Shown: positions 33,184 to 42,751, counted from the stretch's first letter. The stretch: DNA of 64,000 nt from Hymenobacter sp. BT730 (GCF_030542105.1 NZ_JAUOFB010000007.1:95698-159697), one strand, 5' to 3'. Notes: a model not told the origin generated them from the letters alone. A program made the numbers and translations.

Positions 33184-35804
33184 AAGCCGGCGCCAATGCG
33201 CACTCCGGTGCTAAGCTTCTGCCCGGAGCGGAGCGCCGTGTAGGCATCCACGCGCAGCACTTTGAAAATATGCTCAATACCGACGCCCAGTTCTACATAC
33301 TGGCCCACGGTGGGCGTACTCAGATAATTCAGCGAAGCCACTTCCTGCCATTTCAGCTTCCGCAATAGCGGTACTTTGTTCAGCAGAAACCCATTGAAGT
33401 GGTGATTCACGTGGGCTTCCAGGTAGCGGCTGCGGGTGCTGAACCGGTAGTAGTCCAGTAGTTGGAACTGCTCGAAGTTGGCGGCAAAACCTGTGAGGTT
33501 GCCCGAGAAATGGCGGTAGTCCATAAACGACAGTTGCGGGTGGCCCAGAAAGGCGCCGGCTGTTATGTTTAGGTGCGTCTCGCCTACCAAGCCCAGGGAC
33601 GCTTCTTTACGCACTCCGGCCTCCAGGCGTGTGTAGCGCACATCGGAGCCCAGCACGCCGGCCAGCCCTTGCCGCCAGGCCAGGCGCAGCGTAGGGTATT
33701 TGGAGCCGAGGTTGAACTTGCCATCGGGCCGGATGATATACTGCTGGCCTGGTTGCCAGGTTAGCTCCACCTGCACCGTGAGCGACTGGTTGCGGCCGAA
33801 AGAAGGGTCCGGCAGTTCCTCGCTGACGGCCTGGTTAGGTGTGAAGGCCCGGCCTGGAATATCGATGAGCACTTTCCGACTGTTATTGGAAAGCTGGCGG
33901 CGGTCGGCGTAGCCTAAGGCGGTGCGCAGCATCAAACCGTTTACCAGCTCATGGCGCAGGTTCAGCTCGCCGCCGTCGCGCTGGTAGTACTTGGCGTAGT
34001 TGTGGTTGCGCAGCAGCGTGTATTGGGTGTTAATGAACGGCGTGAGTTGCGAGTTCGGGTCAAAATCCTCCACGGTGCGGCCCACCATAAACCCCACCCG
34101 GGTAAAGGAAAGCGGCCGGAAGGTATAGGCTCCCGCCAGACTGGGGCTGAAAAGCCTGGCCGCTACCCCATACCGCAAGGCGGGCGTGAGCGAGTAGCTC
34201 CGCCGGTCTTCGTAGCGTTGGGTGTACGTCACTTCCGGGTTGATAATGACGCCCTCCACGGTACTGTATTGCAGCAGGTTGAATACCGGTTGCACAAACA
34301 CAGTGCGCCGCCGGAAGGAACTGCTGTACGTGTAGCCTGTGAGTAATAGCTTAGTAGCATCCGGCACGTTGCGTTTGCGGTCCAGCGAGTCCTGGTAGGG
34401 CTTTGATTTCTTTACTACTTCAGCACTGTCTTTCACGTGGAAGTCTTTCTGCTCTTCCTCTGTGAGCGGAATAGGGCGCACCTCTTCCCAGAACGTGGAG
34501 TCGCGCTCATTCACACCTTTCTCAATCCGAAGCACCTCTCCTTTTGCCAGCGGTTCAATTCCTGCCTCCGCTTCTGGCCGGGCTTCGGCCGCTTTCACTT
34601 GTTGCCGCACCCGACTTTTCAGGTTGCGTAGGTCAGGCCGCTGCTTTTTGGCTTCCGCCACGGTTTCGCGGCGTACGGGTCCTGCTACCTCCGGCGTGGT
34701 GGGTGGTGGAACAGCTTTTTCCTGCGGACGAGCCGGATAAGTGGCCTGCACGCGGTAGTTGGAAAAAACAGCGTTAAAGTAGCCGCTGCCTTTAAAGCCC
34801 ATACCTTTCCCAGTCACGTTTACTTTCTGCGACTGCAGCACCCAGATATCGGGACGGCCGGGTGCGGGCATAAACTGCTGCTCAATGCGCACCGTCTCCA
34901 CGTACTCAATACCGGAATTCTGATCCAGGGAAAGCTCCAGGCTGTGCAGCCGCCAGGAGCCATCTACCAGGTAGATATAGCCCGTGAAGGCGGGGTCGGT
35001 GTGGTGGCGGGGCGTTACCCGGATTTTATGAATCTGCTCCCCGTTGCGCTCTGTGGTGCCCACCAGCTCGTAGCGGTAAAACAGCATGGCATTCTGGGCA
35101 ATGGGCGAAACAAAGCCGCGCTCCGAGAAGCCGGAGTTCAGCAGGTTATCGTAAAAATTGAAGTTGCGGCCCGAGGCCCGGTTGAAGCTGAATCCCTTAC
35201 TGCTTCCACTCACCCGGGAGGCAATCATCCGCTCCCGCACCACGTTCGGCTGCCGGAAACTCAGCTCCGATACGGATTCCGATAAGTAAATCACGCCCGG
35301 TTTCAGGCTGGGGTCGGTTTTGAACAGGCCCAGGATTTTGCCAGGCACATCAATCAGACGCACTAACCCTTTGATATAAGTGCGGGCCGAAAACGCGGCT
35401 ACCTCGGCGCGGTGGTAGCGGCGCCACTCAATGGCGTGCTGCACTAAGGCATACGCCGGGTCCCGGTCTTTGGCGCGCACTAATACCTCGTTCAGCTTAT
35501 AGCTTTCGGGCTGTAAAACAACGTCAAGGGTGGTAGTGGAGTCGCCGCCCGCTACACGCACCGTTGCAAAGCGCGGCTGATAACCCACGTACTGAAATAC
35601 CAGCTCGTAGCTGCCCGGAGCTAAGCGTAGCTGATACTGGCCCTGTTCATTGGTACCAGTGCTTTGAGTAGTGCCGCGCACCGCTACGTTGGCAAAGGCT
35701 AGCGGCGCTTTATCAGGACCCGTCACCCGGCCGCGTACAATGCCAGCGTAGGCCAGGCAGGCATTCCACAAGAAACATATACTCAGCAATACAACACGCA
35801 GCAT
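33180..35804 (-). CDS. DUF5686 outer-membrane protein with carboxypeptidase-regulatory-like domain
   Basis: 874 residues. A signal peptide (~1-20) is followed by a CarboxypepD_reg-like domain (~21-105: GRVTGPDKAPLAFANVAV, GTNEQGQYQLRLAPGSYELV), then a long DUF5686 region with a probable barrel in the C-terminal third (HHFNGFLLNKVPLLRKL and NYLSTPTVGQYVELGVGIEH near the end). A charged Lys/Glu insert (~360-430) separates the parts. The family is widespread in Bacteroidota outer membranes with unknown function; some members lie near T9SS or polysaccharide genes. It ends on a stop codon shared as CTAG with rarD. Confidence 0.87.
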   Translation of the reverse strand: MLRVVLLSICFLWNACLAYAGIVRGRVTGPDKAPLAFANVAVRGTTQSTGTNEQGQYQLRLAPGSYELVFQYVGYQPRFATVRVAGGDSTTTLDVVLQPESYKLNEVLVRAKDRDPAYALVQHAIEWRRYHRAEVAAFSARTYIKGLVRLIDVPGKILGLFKTDPSLKPGVIYLSESVSELSFRQPNVVRERMIASRVSGSSKGFSFNRASGRNFNFYDNLLNSGFSERGFVSPIAQNAMLFYRYELVGTTERNGEQIHKIRVTPRHHTDPAFTGYIYLVDGSWRLHSLELSLDQNSGIEYVETVRIEQQFMPAPGRPDIWVLQSQKVNVTGKGMGFKGSGYFNAVFSNYRVQATYPARPQEKAVPPPTTPEVAGPVRRETVAEAKKQRPDLRNLKSRVRQQVKAAEARPEAEAGIEPLAKGEVLRIEKGVNERDSTFWEEVRPIPLTEEEQKDFHVKDSAEVVKKSKPYQDSLDRKRNVPDATKLLLTGYTYSSSFRRRTVFVQPVFNLLQYSTVEGVIINPEVTYTQRYEDRRSYSLTPALRYGVAARLFSPSLAGAYTFRPLSFTRVGFMVGRTVEDFDPNSQLTPFINTQYTLLRNHNYAKYYQRDGGELNLRHELVNGLMLRTALGYADRRQLSNNSRKVLIDIPGRAFTPNQAVSEELPDPSFGRNQSLTVQVELTWQPGQQYIIRPDGKFNLGSKYPTLRLAWRQGLAGVLGSDVRYTRLEAGVRKEASLGLVGETHLNITAGAFLGHPQLSFMDYRHFSGNLTGFAANFEQFQLLDYYRFSTRSRYLEAHVNHHFNGFLLNKVPLLRKLKWQEVASLNYLSTPTVGQYVELGVGIEHIFKVLRVDAYTALRSGQKLSTGVRIGAGF

Positions 35805-35950
35805 ACCAGCTCAACTCAGGCTTATTCCCGGTGAAGATAGAGACAAACCAGCCTTGCTTGGTTGCGTGCGTATGACCTGCCAGCCGAACGACTTCGCCTT
35901 TGGCATCGTTACTTTATAGCCTGCTACTGGCCCAGCCCATTTTCCTCTCT

Positions 35951-36451
35951 ATGTTTCAGTCTTCGAAAAAGAAAAGTTATACGCCCGGTGAGGCACTCCA
36001 GAAAATAGCGGCTTTCTGCGCTTATCAGGAGCGCAACTTTAAAGAAGTGGAAGCCAAGCTGCGCGACTACGGCCTGGATGAAGACGAAGCCGGGGAGATT
36101 ATTATCAAACTGAGCCGCGAGAAGCTGCTGGATGAAGAGCGGTATGCCAAGAGCTTTGTGCGGGGCAAGTTCCGCCAGAAGAAATGGGGGCGCCGCCGCA
36201 TTCAGCAGGAGCTTAAGCAGAAAGGATTATCAGAGTACTGCATTAAAGCGGGCATGAAGGAAATAGACGGCGACGAGTATTACCAGAACCTGGTAGACCT
36301 GCTGGAAAAGAAAGACGCCCAGGAAAAGGAGCGTCATCCGGCCAAGCGGCGGCAAAAGCTCACGCAATTTCTCACGCTAAAAGGCTATGAGTCGGACCTG
36401 ATTCGGATGGCTATGGACGACCTGGGCAAAGAGCCCGGAGAGGAAGACTAG
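35951..36451 (+). CDS. recX: Regulatory protein RecX
   Basis: 166 residues from the ATG at 35951; a longer frame from 35900 has no support. RecX binds and limits RecA filaments. It is all-helical, with three-helix repeats: ALQKIAAFCAYQERNFKEVEAKL, quoted as ALQKIAAFCAYQ and ERNFKEVEAKL; LLDEERYAKSFVRGKFRQKK; WGRRRIQQELKQKG. recA is not adjacent. Its stop codon shares CTAG (36448-36451) with the converging GNAT gene. Confidence 0.9.
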   Translation: MFQSSKKKSYTPGEALQKIAAFCAYQERNFKEVEAKLRDYGLDEDEAGEIIIKLSREKLLDEERYAKSFVRGKFRQKKWGRRRIQQELKQKGLSEYCIKAGMKEIDGDEYYQNLVDLLEKKDAQEKERHPAKRRQKLTQFLTLKGYESDLIRMAMDDLGKEPGEED

Positions 36452-37038
36452 CCTAGCGACGAAGCCAGACGATATTCTGAGCGCAGCAGGCCATATAATA
36501 CGGCGTCCTGCCATTCTTCATACAGGTAATACCGTTCCCGCTGGTAACCTTCCTGCTGAAACCCAAGCCGCTCCAGGCAGCGCCGGGAGGCCGTGTTGCG
36601 TGGGTCTACATCTGCCTCCAGGCGGTGTAAACTGAGTTCCGTAAAAGCAAATTCTACCAGCGCCGCTACTGCCTCCGAGCCATAGCCCTGCCGCCAGTGC
36701 GCGGAGCTCAGCGCATACCCGATACCCGCATGCTGATTTGTGCTGCTGAGGCTGTACAGCGTACACGTGCCAATGACGACATCATCGGTGCGCCGTGCCA
36801 CCCCCCACTGGAACAGGCTGCGGCTGGCAAAGTATTCTGCAATCTGGGCCTGCAGGGCTGCCGCTTCGGCTTCTGCCGTCATGGGTGTTCGGCTCCAGTA
36901 GCGCATCACGGCCGGATCAGAGAAAACGGTAAATAATGCCGGTATATCGGCAGGGGTGAGCCAGCGCAGGTGCAGACGGCTGGTAACAATGGTAGGCAGG
37001 TGCGGGTGCTCGGGCAGGAAGTTATTGGCAGAATTCAT
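36448..37038 (-). CDS. GNAT family N-acetyltransferase (RimJ/RimL-like)
   Basis: 196 residues from the ATG at 37038; a TTG two codons earlier is less likely. The RimJ/RimL-type start VTSRLHLRWLTPADIPALF and the acetyl-CoA loop HWRQGYGSEAVAALVEFAF (~115-133), then DVDPRNTASRRCLERLGF (~143-160), are clear. Members acetylate ribosomal-protein N-termini, amino acids or small amines; the substrate cannot be told from sequence. It shares its stop with recX. Confidence 0.88.
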   Translation of the reverse strand: MNSANNFLPEHPHLPTIVTSRLHLRWLTPADIPALFTVFSDPAVMRYWSRTPMTAEAEAAALQAQIAEYFASRSLFQWGVARRTDDVVIGTCTLYSLSSTNQHAGIGYALSSAHWRQGYGSEAVAALVEFAFTELSLHRLEADVDPRNTASRRCLERLGFQQEGYQRERYYLYEEWQDAVLYGLLRSEYRLASSLG

Positions 37039-37062
37039 CCCCAAGAATACTGCATTCCGTGA

Positions 37063-37695
37063 TTACCGCCGCTTAGGCAGGCGAGGCACAGTCATTTGTT
37101 GGGTGAGAACTACGCGGCGGCCGGTCATGGTTTCCAGCATGGGGCGCAGAATAAGCTCCGCGTTTTGCGTTGTCTGGGCCAGAATGCCGGATTGCAGGGC
37201 GGCACGGCGCACGTTTTTCTCGGCGTAGCGGTAGCCTTCATCTACCAGCTCGGCATCCTGAAAAAAACCATTTTCTACACTATATACCTTGCTGGCACTG
37301 TGGTCTACCTGCCAGGTACACAACTCGGCCGGGGGCAGTGCCACCCGCACCACCGAGTCACCTTCAAAAACCACGTCCTGGGGGCGAACCTTGCGTAAAT
37401 CCAGACAGCCCACGGCATCACCGGCTACAATAAGGGCCACTTTAGCATCGGGCAGGAAGCGGTAGGTGCTTTTCTTATACTCCACTACATCTTTGAAGCG
37501 GTAGCGCACCAACTCCAATCGGCCCAGGTTTTCCACTTTTTGCAGCACCGTGTTATGGGTTACGGTGATGCGCGGGTCGGCCCGCAAGGGGTCAAAACCC
37601 GTCAGGGCCGGCTCTACCTTCTTCCACAGAAACCACCCCAACACGAGGAGAAACGCAAGTGGCAGTAGCTGACGTAATAGACGGGCTATGGGCAT
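37063..37695 (-). CDS. DUF4230 domain protein
   Basis: 210 residues. A hydrophobic N-terminal helix (~6-24) anchors the protein in the membrane; the rest is a DUF4230 domain (VTHNTVLQKVENLGRLELV, YRFLPDAKVALIVAGDAVG, LRKVRPQDVVFEGDSVVRV) and a helical end with Arg/Gln-rich residues. The family is common in Bacteroidota and Firmicutes and its function is unknown. It lies 24 bases upstream of the GNAT gene on the same strand, so the two may share a transcript. Confidence 0.85.
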   Translation of the reverse strand: MPIARLLRQLLPLAFLLVLGWFLWKKVEPALTGFDPLRADPRITVTHNTVLQKVENLGRLELVRYRFKDVVEYKKSTYRFLPDAKVALIVAGDAVGCLDLRKVRPQDVVFEGDSVVRVALPPAELCTWQVDHSASKVYSVENGFFQDAELVDEGYRYAEKNVRRAALQSGILAQTTQNAELILRPMLETMTGRRVVLTQQMTVPRLPKRR

Positions 37696-37802
37696 GTGAG
37701 AAACGGGTATTTTTTACTGATAAAGACAGTGAGTAAGGTGGTAGAGCTTAATAACGTGGGTTACCTCAGCTAGCTATACGCTATATCGTGGCCATTTGCT
37801 GA

Positions 37803-38774
37803 CTATAGCGAGAAACTACTCTCCTCGGGCCACCAGCCGCTCCGGTTCCCGAAACGCTGCCGGAAGCCGGCCCACCCCTGCAGCCCACCGGTATGAATAG
37901 CTACCACGGTGCTGCCCGGCGCAAAATAGCCCTTCGTCAGCAGGTCCAGTACTCCCCAGAGCAGCTTGCCCGTGTAAAGTGGGTCAAGCAATACCCCATG
38001 CCGCTCCTGGAATCCTTGAATAAACGCTAGCAGTTCAGGCGAGAAACGGGCATAGCCACCAGCATGGTAAGCTGTCTGCAAATCGTAGTTGGCAAAAATC
38101 TGCCCGGTAGTGGCTTGCGTTAGCGCATCTATTTCTGCTCGTAGAAACTCTCCTCCTTTTAGAGCCGCTACACCTACCGCCTCCTCTGTGCCGTGCAAGC
38201 CTGTGAGCAGGCCTGCCAGCGTGCCCCCGGTACCGCAGGCTACGCAGAGGTAGTCGAATGCCGTCTGGCTGCGCAGTTCCGTGACCAACTCGGCACAACC
38301 GGGTAGCGCCAGGGCATTGGAGCCTCCTTCGGGAATGATATAGGCCGGGCCGGTTTGTTGGAGGAGGTTGGCCAGCACGGCGGGCTCCTGTTTGCGCCGG
38401 TACGTGGCGCGGTCCAGGTACAAAAGCTGCATGCCATCGGCTACAGCCTGGTCCAGCGTGGGGTTTAGGGCATTGGCAGGGCCATTTCCCAACTCTTCGC
38501 CGCGCACTACACCAATGGTGTGCAAGCCAGTTAGCTTACCGGCGGCCGCCACGGCAGCCAGATGGTTAGAATAAGCACCCCCAAAGGTGAGCAGCGTATG
38601 ATGCCCCAGCCGTCGGGCTTCCAGGAGGTTGTATTTGAGCTTGCGCCACTTATTGCCGGGCAGGATGGGGTGCGTCAGGTCATCACGCAGCAATAGCAGC
38701 CGCACCCCCCGCTCCTGCGCCATAGGCTCGTGCAATTCCTGCAAGACCAGTGCCTGCCCGGCTTCCCATTTCAT
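37803..38774 (-). CDS. PLP-dependent ACC deaminase/D-cysteine desulfhydrase family enzyme
   Basis: 323 residues. A fold-type II PLP enzyme: the PLP Lys is in ILPGNKWRKLKYNL (K42), followed by FGGAYSNHLAAVAAAGK and IIPEGGSNALALPG and a Gly-rich phosphate loop CGTGGTLAGLLTG. This is the 1-aminocyclopropane-1-carboxylate deaminase/D-cysteine desulfhydrase group; most bacterial members of this length are D-cysteine desulfhydrases or related D-amino-acid enzymes. Substrate not decided. Confidence 0.85.
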   Translation of the reverse strand: MKWEAGQALVLQELHEPMAQERGVRLLLLRDDLTHPILPGNKWRKLKYNLLEARRLGHHTLLTFGGAYSNHLAAVAAAGKLTGLHTIGVVRGEELGNGPANALNPTLDQAVADGMQLLYLDRATYRRKQEPAVLANLLQQTGPAYIIPEGGSNALALPGCAELVTELRSQTAFDYLCVACGTGGTLAGLLTGLHGTEEAVGVAALKGGEFLRAEIDALTQATTGQIFANYDLQTAYHAGGYARFSPELLAFIQGFQERHGVLLDPLYTGKLLWGVLDLLTKGYFAPGSTVVAIHTGGLQGWAGFRQRFGNRSGWWPEESSFSL

Positions 38775-38799
38775 ACTTAAACCACCATTCTTTATGCAC

Positions 38800-38850
38800 C
38801 TAAAACAACTGACCCCGCTTCTGGCGGATGAAGGCCGAAAGCGGGGTCAG
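38800..38850 (-). terminator. Intrinsic terminator after yfhO
   Basis: On the minus strand a 12-bp stem (38839-38850 with 38809-38820; CTGACCCCGCTT and its complement) is followed by TTGTTTTA. It lies 20 bases after the stop codon of the YfhO gene. Confidence 0.75.
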
Positions 38851-38869
38851 CAAGCACTCAGGGCACTAA

Positions 38870-41416
38870 CTAGGCCACCAGCTTTTCTTGCTCTTCTACT
38901 ACCGGCTCCGGCTTCTGGCGCAAGGCATACACCAAGGCAGCTACCATAGCCAGAATCAGAATAACTGAGGAGATGAGCGACACCGTGTTGCCCATCTTAT
39001 AGGACGTTGGCTCAAACTTAAAGTCGATGATATGCTTGCCAGCGGGCATGGGCAGCGCCCGCAGCACGTAGTTGGCGCGCATGTGGGGAACCAGCTTGCC
39101 ATCGATGTAGGCATTCCAGCCATCCTTGTAATAGATTTCTGAGAACACCACAAAGCCATCCTGGGCAGCATTAGCCTCATAGCGCAGGGCATCGGGCGCG
39201 TAATTGCTGAGGCGAATAGTAGAGCCTTCTGTAGAATAGCTGGTTTTGCTGACGGGGAACTTTGAAACATCCACAACAGCTGTGGTAGCCAGATTGGTGG
39301 TGCTGAGGGCGTTGATTTCCTGATCGGGGTTCTGCACTTTCTCAATGTCCCGCACAAACCAGGCATTGCCTAGCGCGCCGGGGTTGCGCTGCACCGGCGT
39401 CTTTTGGTCGCCAGTGATGAGGTAGCGCATGTTCAGCATGCCCAGCACCTGCGGGTTTTTGGTTGAAATCTGCCGCTCAATCAAATCCTGGTAGCGGCGC
39501 AGCTTGGCACCGTGGTAGCCACCCAGGCTCTTGTGGAAATACGAAGTATTGGCTTCGTTGAAGGGGTTATCTGCATTCAGTACCCGGTAGCTCAGGTCTT
39601 TATCCTGCAGGATAATCTGGTCGGCTACGGTAGGCACAAACTGCTGGGCCACGGTTTCGCGCTGGAAGTTGTTATCGTTGAGGTAGCGCTTGTCTACGCT
39701 CCACAGATCCACCAGCGTGAGTACGCCCACCAGAGCCACGGTCATTGTAGCGGAGAGTTTGCGCTGCAGGTAGAACCACAGCATGCCGGCCGTTAGCAGA
39801 ATAAACACCAGGGAGCGGAAGATATCCGTATGCATCAGGCTGGCGCGGTCCTGGCGCAGGGCATCCAGCGGGAAACCCTGCTGCTGCAGCATGCTGTCGA
39901 TGGGCGAAGCGAAATCAGCCCCCAGGCCAAACAGGAAGGCCAGCACGCAGATACCCGCCGTGATGCCTACCGCATATATCAGCTTGCGCTTCAGGTCGGC
40001 GGTTTCGGGCGTATCAACCGGCTTGGGGGTTAGTGCGGGGTGGCCGTTAGCCGCCACTACTTCCGGGCGGCTACGCAGCACGCGGGCCAAGGCCAGTACG
40101 GCCAGCAGCGGCACGGCCAGCTGGGCAATAACCAGCGCCATGCTCACGGAGCGGAATTTATTGTAGCCGGGGAAATAGTCGAACATCAGGTTGTTGAATA
40201 CCTCAAAGTTCTTGCCCCAGGCCAGCAGAATAGATAGAATAGTAGCCGACAGCAGCCAGATGCGGGTGCGACGGTCGGCCACAAACAAGCCTAGGAAGAA
40301 CAGCATTAGAATGCCGGCGCCCAGGTATACCGGGCCACTGGTGCTGGGCTGAGCACCCCAGTACAGGGGCAGCTGTGCCAGGTAATCCTTCAACTGCATG
40401 GGCGGCACGCCCAGTGCACTCAGTGCCTTAGCCGTTTCCGAGGACTCGCTCAGCTTGCCCTGCGAAGCACCACCATAGTAGTTAGGCACGAGCAGCGTAA
40501 TGGTCTCGCCCACGCCGTAGCTCCAGCCAAACGCATAGTCCCGGTCCAGACCGGAGCCGGCACCTTCTTCCCTAGCGGCAGGAGCCTGGCCAGGGGCTGA
40601 AGGCGGCGGAGTGGTTAGCTCAGAGCGGCCCCGGATGCTATACTTGCCGTACTCCAGCGTGGTATACAAACGGCCGAAGCTGACGCCTACTGCCAGCAGC
40701 GCAGCCACAGCCAGTAGCGCGGTGCGGGACAGGAAATCGGGCAGACGATTGTTGCGAACGGCAAAAATCAGCTCTACTATCCCAAATACCAGTACCATCA
40801 GCAGCAGGTAATAGGTAATCTGCAGGTGATTGGAGCGCAGGTTCATGGCCAGGCCCAGCGCAAACAGGGCCGTGCCCAGTAGCTTGTTCCGTCGGTACGT
40901 GACCAGCAAACCAGCCAGTACCAGCGGCGCATAGGCCAGGGCCAGTGATTTAGTATTGTGCCCCGCCGCCAGAATAATAAGGTTGTAGCTGGTAAAACCC
41001 AGGGCAATAGCGCCCACGGTAGCCAGCAACGGCCGCACGCCCAGCGCAATAAACAGCACGTAGCCGCACAGCAGCGCCAGAAACAGGTTAGCCACTACAG
41101 CCGGCAGGTGCAGAGTAAACAGCTGATGTAGATAGAGGGACAGGTCGCCAGGAAAGCGAGTACTGATGAGGTAGGTAGGCATGCCGGAGAACATGGAGTT
41201 CGTCCAGAGTGCTTCCTTGCCGGTTACCTCGCGGTATTGGGCTGCTTCGTGTGCCCCACCGTTAAACTGCACAATATCATGCTGGGACAGAGTTTTCCCG
41301 TCGAAGAGGATAGGCGAGAAATATACGGCGACCAGCACCAGGAAAAATACGACGGCCAGCAGGTGCGGCAGCACCCGGCGCCACAGCGGCACGGGGCCGG
41401 AGGTAACGGTTGTCAT
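38870..41416 (-). CDS. YfhO family membrane protein
   Basis: 848 residues from the ATG at 41416. About 12 membrane helices in the first two thirds, with the pattern GGAHEAAQYREVTGKEALWTN in the first periplasmic loop (quoted as GGAHEAAQYREV and TGKEALWTN), typical of YfhO/GT-C-like polymer transferases; a last helix (~815-840) follows a large extracytoplasmic C-terminal domain (GWNAYIDGKLVPHMRANYVL). In Bacillus YfhO is linked to glycosylation of lipoteichoic acid; in Bacteroidota the family is near-universal and unstudied. A role in modifying surface glycans is inference. Confidence 0.87.
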   Translation of the reverse strand: MTTVTSGPVPLWRRVLPHLLAVVFFLVLVAVYFSPILFDGKTLSQHDIVQFNGGAHEAAQYREVTGKEALWTNSMFSGMPTYLISTRFPGDLSLYLHQLFTLHLPAVVANLFLALLCGYVLFIALGVRPLLATVGAIALGFTSYNLIILAAGHNTKSLALAYAPLVLAGLLVTYRRNKLLGTALFALGLAMNLRSNHLQITYYLLLMVLVFGIVELIFAVRNNRLPDFLSRTALLAVAALLAVGVSFGRLYTTLEYGKYSIRGRSELTTPPPSAPGQAPAAREEGAGSGLDRDYAFGWSYGVGETITLLVPNYYGGASQGKLSESSETAKALSALGVPPMQLKDYLAQLPLYWGAQPSTSGPVYLGAGILMLFFLGLFVADRRTRIWLLSATILSILLAWGKNFEVFNNLMFDYFPGYNKFRSVSMALVIAQLAVPLLAVLALARVLRSRPEVVAANGHPALTPKPVDTPETADLKRKLIYAVGITAGICVLAFLFGLGADFASPIDSMLQQQGFPLDALRQDRASLMHTDIFRSLVFILLTAGMLWFYLQRKLSATMTVALVGVLTLVDLWSVDKRYLNDNNFQRETVAQQFVPTVADQIILQDKDLSYRVLNADNPFNEANTSYFHKSLGGYHGAKLRRYQDLIERQISTKNPQVLGMLNMRYLITGDQKTPVQRNPGALGNAWFVRDIEKVQNPDQEINALSTTNLATTAVVDVSKFPVSKTSYSTEGSTIRLSNYAPDALRYEANAAQDGFVVFSEIYYKDGWNAYIDGKLVPHMRANYVLRALPMPAGKHIIDFKFEPTSYKMGNTVSLISSVILILAMVAALVYALRQKPEPVVEEQEKLVA

Positions 41417-41475
41417 TCGGCGAAAAAAGAAAGCTAAAAACCTGCTTTGCCGGTAAACAGACCGGGAAAGCAGCC

Positions 41476-41483
41476 CCAAGGTA
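41476..41483 (-). promoter_or_regulatory. Possible variant -7 element (TACCTTGG) for yfhO
   Basis: TACCTTGG on the minus strand, 59 bases before the yfhO start, same octamer as before murF-alr and ispF. Confidence 0.35.
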
Positions 41484-41552
41484 GCCTGATTATTTCATTT
41501 CTGGCAGTACAATTTCAGAATCCCGGCCTTGCCTTATAGCCCTTCTCGCATG

Positions 41553-41585
41553 AAAAAACCCTTCTACCAGGGCGGCAGAAGGGTT
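41553..41585 (-). terminator. Intrinsic terminator after the DUF4834 gene
   Basis: On the minus strand AACCCTTCT / AGAAGGGTT with an 11-base loop, followed by TTTTTT; 46 bases after the stop codon. Confidence 0.85.
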
Positions 41586-41631
41586 GATTTGTTTTTGGAA
41601 CACAGACTGCTTTAGCGGAAAGCAGCCCGGC

Positions 41632-41916
41632 TTATTTCACTTCCTCAAAGTCAACGTATTCGCCGCCTTTAAATTCCTGCGGCTTTTCGGCGGGCTTAGG
41701 TGGCACATAGTCCACACGCACATCACCGGTAGCGGTGGAATGGTTGGGCTCGGGCTGATTAAAGGGAGCTTCAAATGGGACCTGCCCACCAAACTGCTGG
41801 CTATAGCGGCGGGCCTGTTTTTGCACTACCCGGCCCAGTACCAACCGCAGCACCACCGGCACTACAAAGCGGACAATCAAAGAAATAATAAGAAGAGTAA
41901 GCAGGAACTTGACCAT
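41632..41916 (-). CDS. DUF4834 family small membrane protein
   Basis: 94 residues from the ATG at 41916; longer frames lack support. One strong N-terminal membrane helix (~3-24, VKFLLTLLIISLIVRFVVPV) with Arg-rich residues after it, then a Pro/Glu-rich cytoplasmic-looking tail ending YVDFEEVK. The DUF4834 family is short and limited to Bacteroidota; function unknown. It follows the FkbM methyltransferase gene by 11 bases and is probably co-transcribed with it. Confidence 0.78.
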   Translation of the reverse strand: MVKFLLTLLIISLIVRFVVPVVLRLVLGRVVQKQARRYSQQFGGQVPFEAPFNQPEPNHSTATGDVRVDYVPPKPAEKPQEFKGGEYVDFEEVK

Positions 41917-41927
41917 CAGGAAGCCGC

Positions 41928-42686
41928 CTATGCGGCAGGGTTGGTGGGTTGAAAGTAAAAATCGGCCGTTACAACACTTGCCAGCTGGGCCGGGCTGCAC
42001 GGAACAAGGTCTGAACGCTCAGACAGAACAAATGGTTTGTAGCCCAGCTTTTCCAGCAGAGCCGTTACCTGCCGGCGGTTTTCGAGGCCATTCAGCTCCG
42101 TTTGAATAAGTGGTCGGAAACGGCGGAGCGTGTGCTGCATGTGGCGAAATACTTCATACTCGAAGCCTTCTACGTCGCACTTCACAAAATCCAGCCGGGG
42201 CAGATCGGCAAACAGTTCATCTGGCACCCGCATGGGTACCTCGTAGGTGCGGGCGTAGTTTTCCTGGGTATTGCTGGCCGCTACCTTGGTCATGCCGTGG
42301 TGCAGCAGGCCTTCGCGCTCCGGGGTGCCCATTTGCACGGTGGTGTTTTCGCCTCCTAACGCGTAAGGCAACAAGGTGAGGTTGTTGTAGCCGCTTAGGC
42401 GCACATTATCCTGCCAGATTTGCTGAAACAGCGGAATAGGTTCTACGGCTAGCACCCGTCCCTGTGGCCCCGCCAAGCGCGAAAGCGCTACGGAATAATA
42501 GCCTAGGTTAGCGCCAATATCCACACACACAAAGCCCGGCTGCACAATCTTTGAGAGGAAAAACAGCTCCGGATACTTCTGCTTGCCCCAACCTGCACCT
42601 ACCAGGCGCAGGTATATGCGGCTTACCAGACGGATATACCGCTCAAAGCCGAGCGCCTGCACCAGAAGTTTGCGGAGTTGTTTCAT
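41928..42686 (-). CDS. FkbM family methyltransferase
   Basis: 252 residues from the ATG at 42686; the frame is open to 42818 but that part shows no similarity to the family. The SAM site is FVCVDIGANLGYYSVALSRL (~52-71), followed by GRVLAVEPIPLFQQIW and FVKCDVEGFEYEVFRHM (~185-201), a metal- or substrate-side motif of this family. Members O-methylate sugars and polyketides. In Bacteroidota they often act on surface polysaccharides; no such cluster lies nearby, so the target is unknown. Confidence 0.86.
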   Translation of the reverse strand: MKQLRKLLVQALGFERYIRLVSRIYLRLVGAGWGKQKYPELFFLSKIVQPGFVCVDIGANLGYYSVALSRLAGPQGRVLAVEPIPLFQQIWQDNVRLSGYNNLTLLPYALGGENTTVQMGTPEREGLLHHGMTKVAASNTQENYARTYEVPMRVPDELFADLPRLDFVKCDVEGFEYEVFRHMQHTLRRFRPLIQTELNGLENRRQVTALLEKLGYKPFVLSERSDLVPCSPAQLASVVTADFYFQPTNPAA

Positions 42687-42751
42687 TGCGGCCACAAAGA
42701 TGCCGGAAAGCCGGGAAACCTTGTCCTTCTTTCTAAACAGCTCCTCCCCTA

